From a virus, in IMG/VR virus record IMGVR_UViG_3300037507_000049, positions 1-23,513 of that record: a stretch of 23,513 nt of DNA; one strand, given 5' to 3'. Below the pieces are notes generated by a model. The model worked only from the letters and a program-made list of their open reading frames with translations. It had not been told where the DNA came from and did not search any database. Both the position numbers and the translations under genes were made by a program. Positions 21,343 to 23,513 of this stretch are shown one piece after another; the stretch's first letter is position 1; each line of letters begins with the position of its first letter.

Positions 21343-23472
21343 ATGACTGTTAATCGTACAACCCTTTTGGATCTTCCCCTTCCGGTCACGGGGACTGAGT
21401 CTAATACTTGGGGGGATATCACTAATAACGGTTTGACTGAATACATGGACATTGCTATCGCGGGCATGTCTAATCTCACGAGTGCTGACTTCACAGCCGG
21501 TGCGTTAACGATTGAGACTACCGAAGGTAATGCTGCGGGGACAAGTATTTCGGCAACTAGCGCACAGTACGCAGGCTTCAGGGTCACCTCACTTGCTGCT
21601 AACTCCACGATCACGGTGGGCAATACGGGTACAAGCCCTGCTCGGTCTTACCGACTGATTAACGCAGACGCTACCTACAACCTGACGTTTAAGGCCACAG
21701 GCCAGACGGGTGTGACATTGCTCCCCGGACAGTCGGCTGTTGTTGCTTTTAACGGTACGGACTATGTGATTGTTGGCACAGTAGGCGCGGGTACTGCAAC
21801 GGATAATGCTGTTGCTCGGTTTGACGGTACGACGGGTGAGATTCTTCAGAACAGTGCAGCAACGATTGATGACACAGGGGCAGCGACGTTTGTAGGTTCG
21901 GTCAATGTCAGTGGTACGTCAGCCAGTGCTGCGGATCTAAAGCTTTATGAAGATACCGACAACGGCACAAATTATGTGGCGTTTAAATCTCCGGCTTCGG
22001 TTGCTTCTAACGTCACTTGGACACTCCCCTCGACTGACGGTTCTGCCAATCAAGCAATTGTTACAAATGGTTCAGGAACACTTTCATTTGCCTCAGTAAC
22101 AACCTCTCCCGGTGGCTCCACCACGCAAGTCCAGTACAACAATGCTGGTGCGTTTGGTGGGTCTGCGAACTTCGTTTGGGACAACAGTAACGTAAGGCTC
22201 GGGATTGGGACGAGTTCGCCGGCAGTTCCTCTTGACGTTGTTGCTCAAACTTCTGCAAGTATTGCCCGATTCAGAGGACGAAGCTCTGACAATATTGCCA
22301 CTCTTGAGTGGTATGACAACACAAACGCTACCCGATACACATACATTTCTAGCGGACCTTCCTCAAGCTCGTTTTGGAATCAGGCTAATACACCAATGGC
22401 ATTTGGTACGAACGACACCGAGCGGATGCGTATCACCTCCGGTGGTGTTGTTATGGTCGGCGCAACTTCTGCACATGGTAGCGAAAAGGTGCTCATCAAT
22501 GGCGGAGGTACTAGCCCTACAGGCGATGGTTATCTAACTCTGAGGCGAGGAAGTGACGCATCAAGCGGTTCTGGGGTTGGTGTTATTGACTTTGCAGATA
22601 CACGAACATCAAGCATCTATGCAAAAATTCAAGCAATCGCTGACGCAACACCCGGAACAAATGATTTTCCTGGCGCTCTTGTTTTTTACACCACAGCAGA
22701 CGGGGCTTCATCAACCACCGAGCGGATGCGTATCGACTCCTCCGGAAGCGTAGGGGTTGGGGTAACACCTTCCACATGGAACACCGTTACTGCGGTTCAA
22801 GTCAAAAACGCAAGTTTTGCAGGGTATTCAACAACCAATGCCTACATGCTGCAAAACGCTTATTACGCTTCTGGTTGGAAATATATTTCTAACGGTGGGG
22901 CAGCTAGGTTTGAAATAAACGGTAGTTCCTACGAGTGGTCAGGAGCGGCATCAGGAACGGCAGGAAATGCAATTACATTCACCCCTTTTCTTACTATAGA
23001 CAAAGATAAAACACTTGCCCTGCAAGGTGCTACATCAGCCACTGGCACAGGTATAGCCTTCCCCGCCACGCAATCTGCATCCTCAGACGCTAATACGCTG
23101 GATGATTATGAGGAGGGGACGTTTACGCCTACCGATGCAAGTGGGGCAGGGTTAACGCTAACCACGGCAAGAGGACGTTATACAAAAATAGGTAGAGAAG
23201 TTACTTGTTATATTGTGGTTACGTTTCCATCAACAGCAAGCGGAAGTGGGGTTGCTATTGGCGGTCTTCCTTTTACATCTGCAAATCCTTATGGTAGTGG
23301 TGATGCAGGATTTGGTGGTTCAATAAGTTACACAAATACAAGCTCAACTTTTAGTTCGTTTTTGGCTCAAAACAGTACAACTGCAACTTTTTATACCAAT
23401 GCTGGCGGGGCTGTTGTCAATTCAACATTTTCAACGAAAGAAACTCAATTTATTTTGAGGTATTTCACTTAA
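21343..23472 (+). CDS. Tail fibre protein, 709 aa
   Basis: The N-terminus (MTVNRTTLLDLPLPVTGTES, then TWGDITNNGL) is a virion-attachment type common in phage fibres. It is followed by beta-rich domains up to about residue 345. Then come two units of a fibre motif, TERMRI(T/D)S-G-V-(V/G)G (near residues 359 and 459, 100 residues apart). The C-terminal domain from about residue 584 (LDDYEEGTFTPT, then GRYTKIGREVTCYIVV) resembles receptor-facing tips of other phages. No peptidase-type intramolecular chaperone catalytic motif is evident, and there is no lectin-like variable region. AGGAG precedes the ATG. It should bind the host surface. Confidence 0.85.
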   Translation: MTVNRTTLLDLPLPVTGTESNTWGDITNNGLTEYMDIAIAGMSNLTSADFTAGALTIETTEGNAAGTSISATSAQYAGFRVTSLAANSTITVGNTGTSPARSYRLINADATYNLTFKATGQTGVTLLPGQSAVVAFNGTDYVIVGTVGAGTATDNAVARFDGTTGEILQNSAATIDDTGAATFVGSVNVSGTSASAADLKLYEDTDNGTNYVAFKSPASVASNVTWTLPSTDGSANQAIVTNGSGTLSFASVTTSPGGSTTQVQYNNAGAFGGSANFVWDNSNVRLGIGTSSPAVPLDVVAQTSASIARFRGRSSDNIATLEWYDNTNATRYTYISSGPSSSSFWNQANTPMAFGTNDTERMRITSGGVVMVGATSAHGSEKVLINGGGTSPTGDGYLTLRRGSDASSGSGVGVIDFADTRTSSIYAKIQAIADATPGTNDFPGALVFYTTADGASSTTERMRIDSSGSVGVGVTPSTWNTVTAVQVKNASFAGYSTTNAYMLQNAYYASGWKYISNGGAARFEINGSSYEWSGAASGTAGNAITFTPFLTIDKDKTLALQGATSATGTGIAFPATQSASSDANTLDDYEEGTFTPTDASGAGLTLTTARGRYTKIGREVTCYIVVTFPSTASGSGVAIGGLPFTSANPYGSGDAGFGGSISYTNTSSTFSSFLAQNSTTATFYTNAGGAVVNSTFSTKETQFILRYFT
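22416..22734 (+). repeat. 19-base direct repeat pair in the fibre gene
   Basis: CACCGAGCGGATGCGTATC occurs at 22416-22434 and 22716-22734, exactly 300 bases apart and in frame, encoding the TERMRI motif. It reflects a duplicated 100-aa fibre unit and could be a recombination point between fibres. Confidence 0.85.
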
Positions 23473-23492
23473 TCACACCAGATTAGTGTGAT
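23472..23492 (+). other. Inverted repeat after the fibre gene
   Basis: ATCACAC (23472-23478) and GTGTGAT (23486-23492) form a perfect 7-bp hairpin with a 7-base loop, starting at the last base of the fibre stop codon. No T-tract follows, so it is a poor terminator. AAAGGA (about 23503-23508) close to the window end looks like the ribosome site of a next rightward gene outside the window. Confidence 0.5.
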
Positions 23493-23513
23493 CGGACTAA
23501 CGAAAGGAACTTA

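Noticed and set aside
21343-23472. Possible variable region of a diversity-generating retroelement in the tail fibre
   Set aside because: No C-type-lectin-like end, no template repeat and no reverse transcriptase are present in the window.

Overview
The window looks like the structural arm of a tailed double-stranded DNA phage, most likely a short-tailed (podovirus-type) virus. The evidence is a terminase large subunit followed at once by a very large (836 aa) P22-like portal protein, a scaffold-like protein and an HK97-fold major capsid protein. After these come adaptor-type proteins and a long row of beta-rich virion and tail-fibre proteins, with no tape-measure gene. Many small proteins resemble families I know mainly from uncultured aquatic phage contigs, so an aquatic bacterial host is my inference. 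Nothing in the sequence names the host. I saw no tRNA, rRNA, CRISPR array, insertion sequence or integrase.

Layout. Bases 1-534 carry two small leftward genes (one cut by the window edge), each with the same promoter-leader architecture. The C-rich stretch at 641-661, a strong G-quadruplex motif on the minus strand, separates them from the rightward genes. From 784 to 9162 runs a compact packaging and head operon: small terminase, large terminase, portal, a 66-aa protein, a GroES-like co-chaperonin, scaffold, a 149-aa head protein, a decoration-type protein and the major capsid protein. It closes with a textbook terminator at 9188-9211. Next is an HNH endonuclease gene (9266-9868) that appears to be an independently expressed insertion.

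A second rightward unit starts with a promoter overlapping the 3' end of the HNH gene and a structured leader (9878-9953). It then runs without any clear terminator to the end of the window. It holds beta-rich virion proteins, a cluster of tiny basic Lys/Gly-rich proteins (11023-14004, two of them under 60 codons), two adaptor-like proteins and a Zn-ribbon protein. These are followed by a DUF115/Maf-type putative sugar transferase between two paralogous structural proteins, a 623-aa polyglycine adhesin, a 2-oxoglutarate/Fe(II) oxygenase, a repeat protein and a 709-aa tail fibre. Stop and start codons usually touch or overlap (ATGA, TAATG, GTGA, TTGA), so translation is probably coupled throughout.

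How it fits together. The first unit builds and fills the head: terminases and portal package DNA, the scaffold shapes the shell, and the GroES-like protein probably adapts host GroEL to fold capsid proteins. The second unit closes the head, attaches the short tail and supplies host-binding parts. The sugar-transferase-like and oxygenase genes inside it suggest that virion or tail proteins may be chemically modified. The least explained elements are the alternative-fold leader at 9878-9953, the duplicated leftward promoter-hairpin module and the enzyme genes embedded among tail genes.
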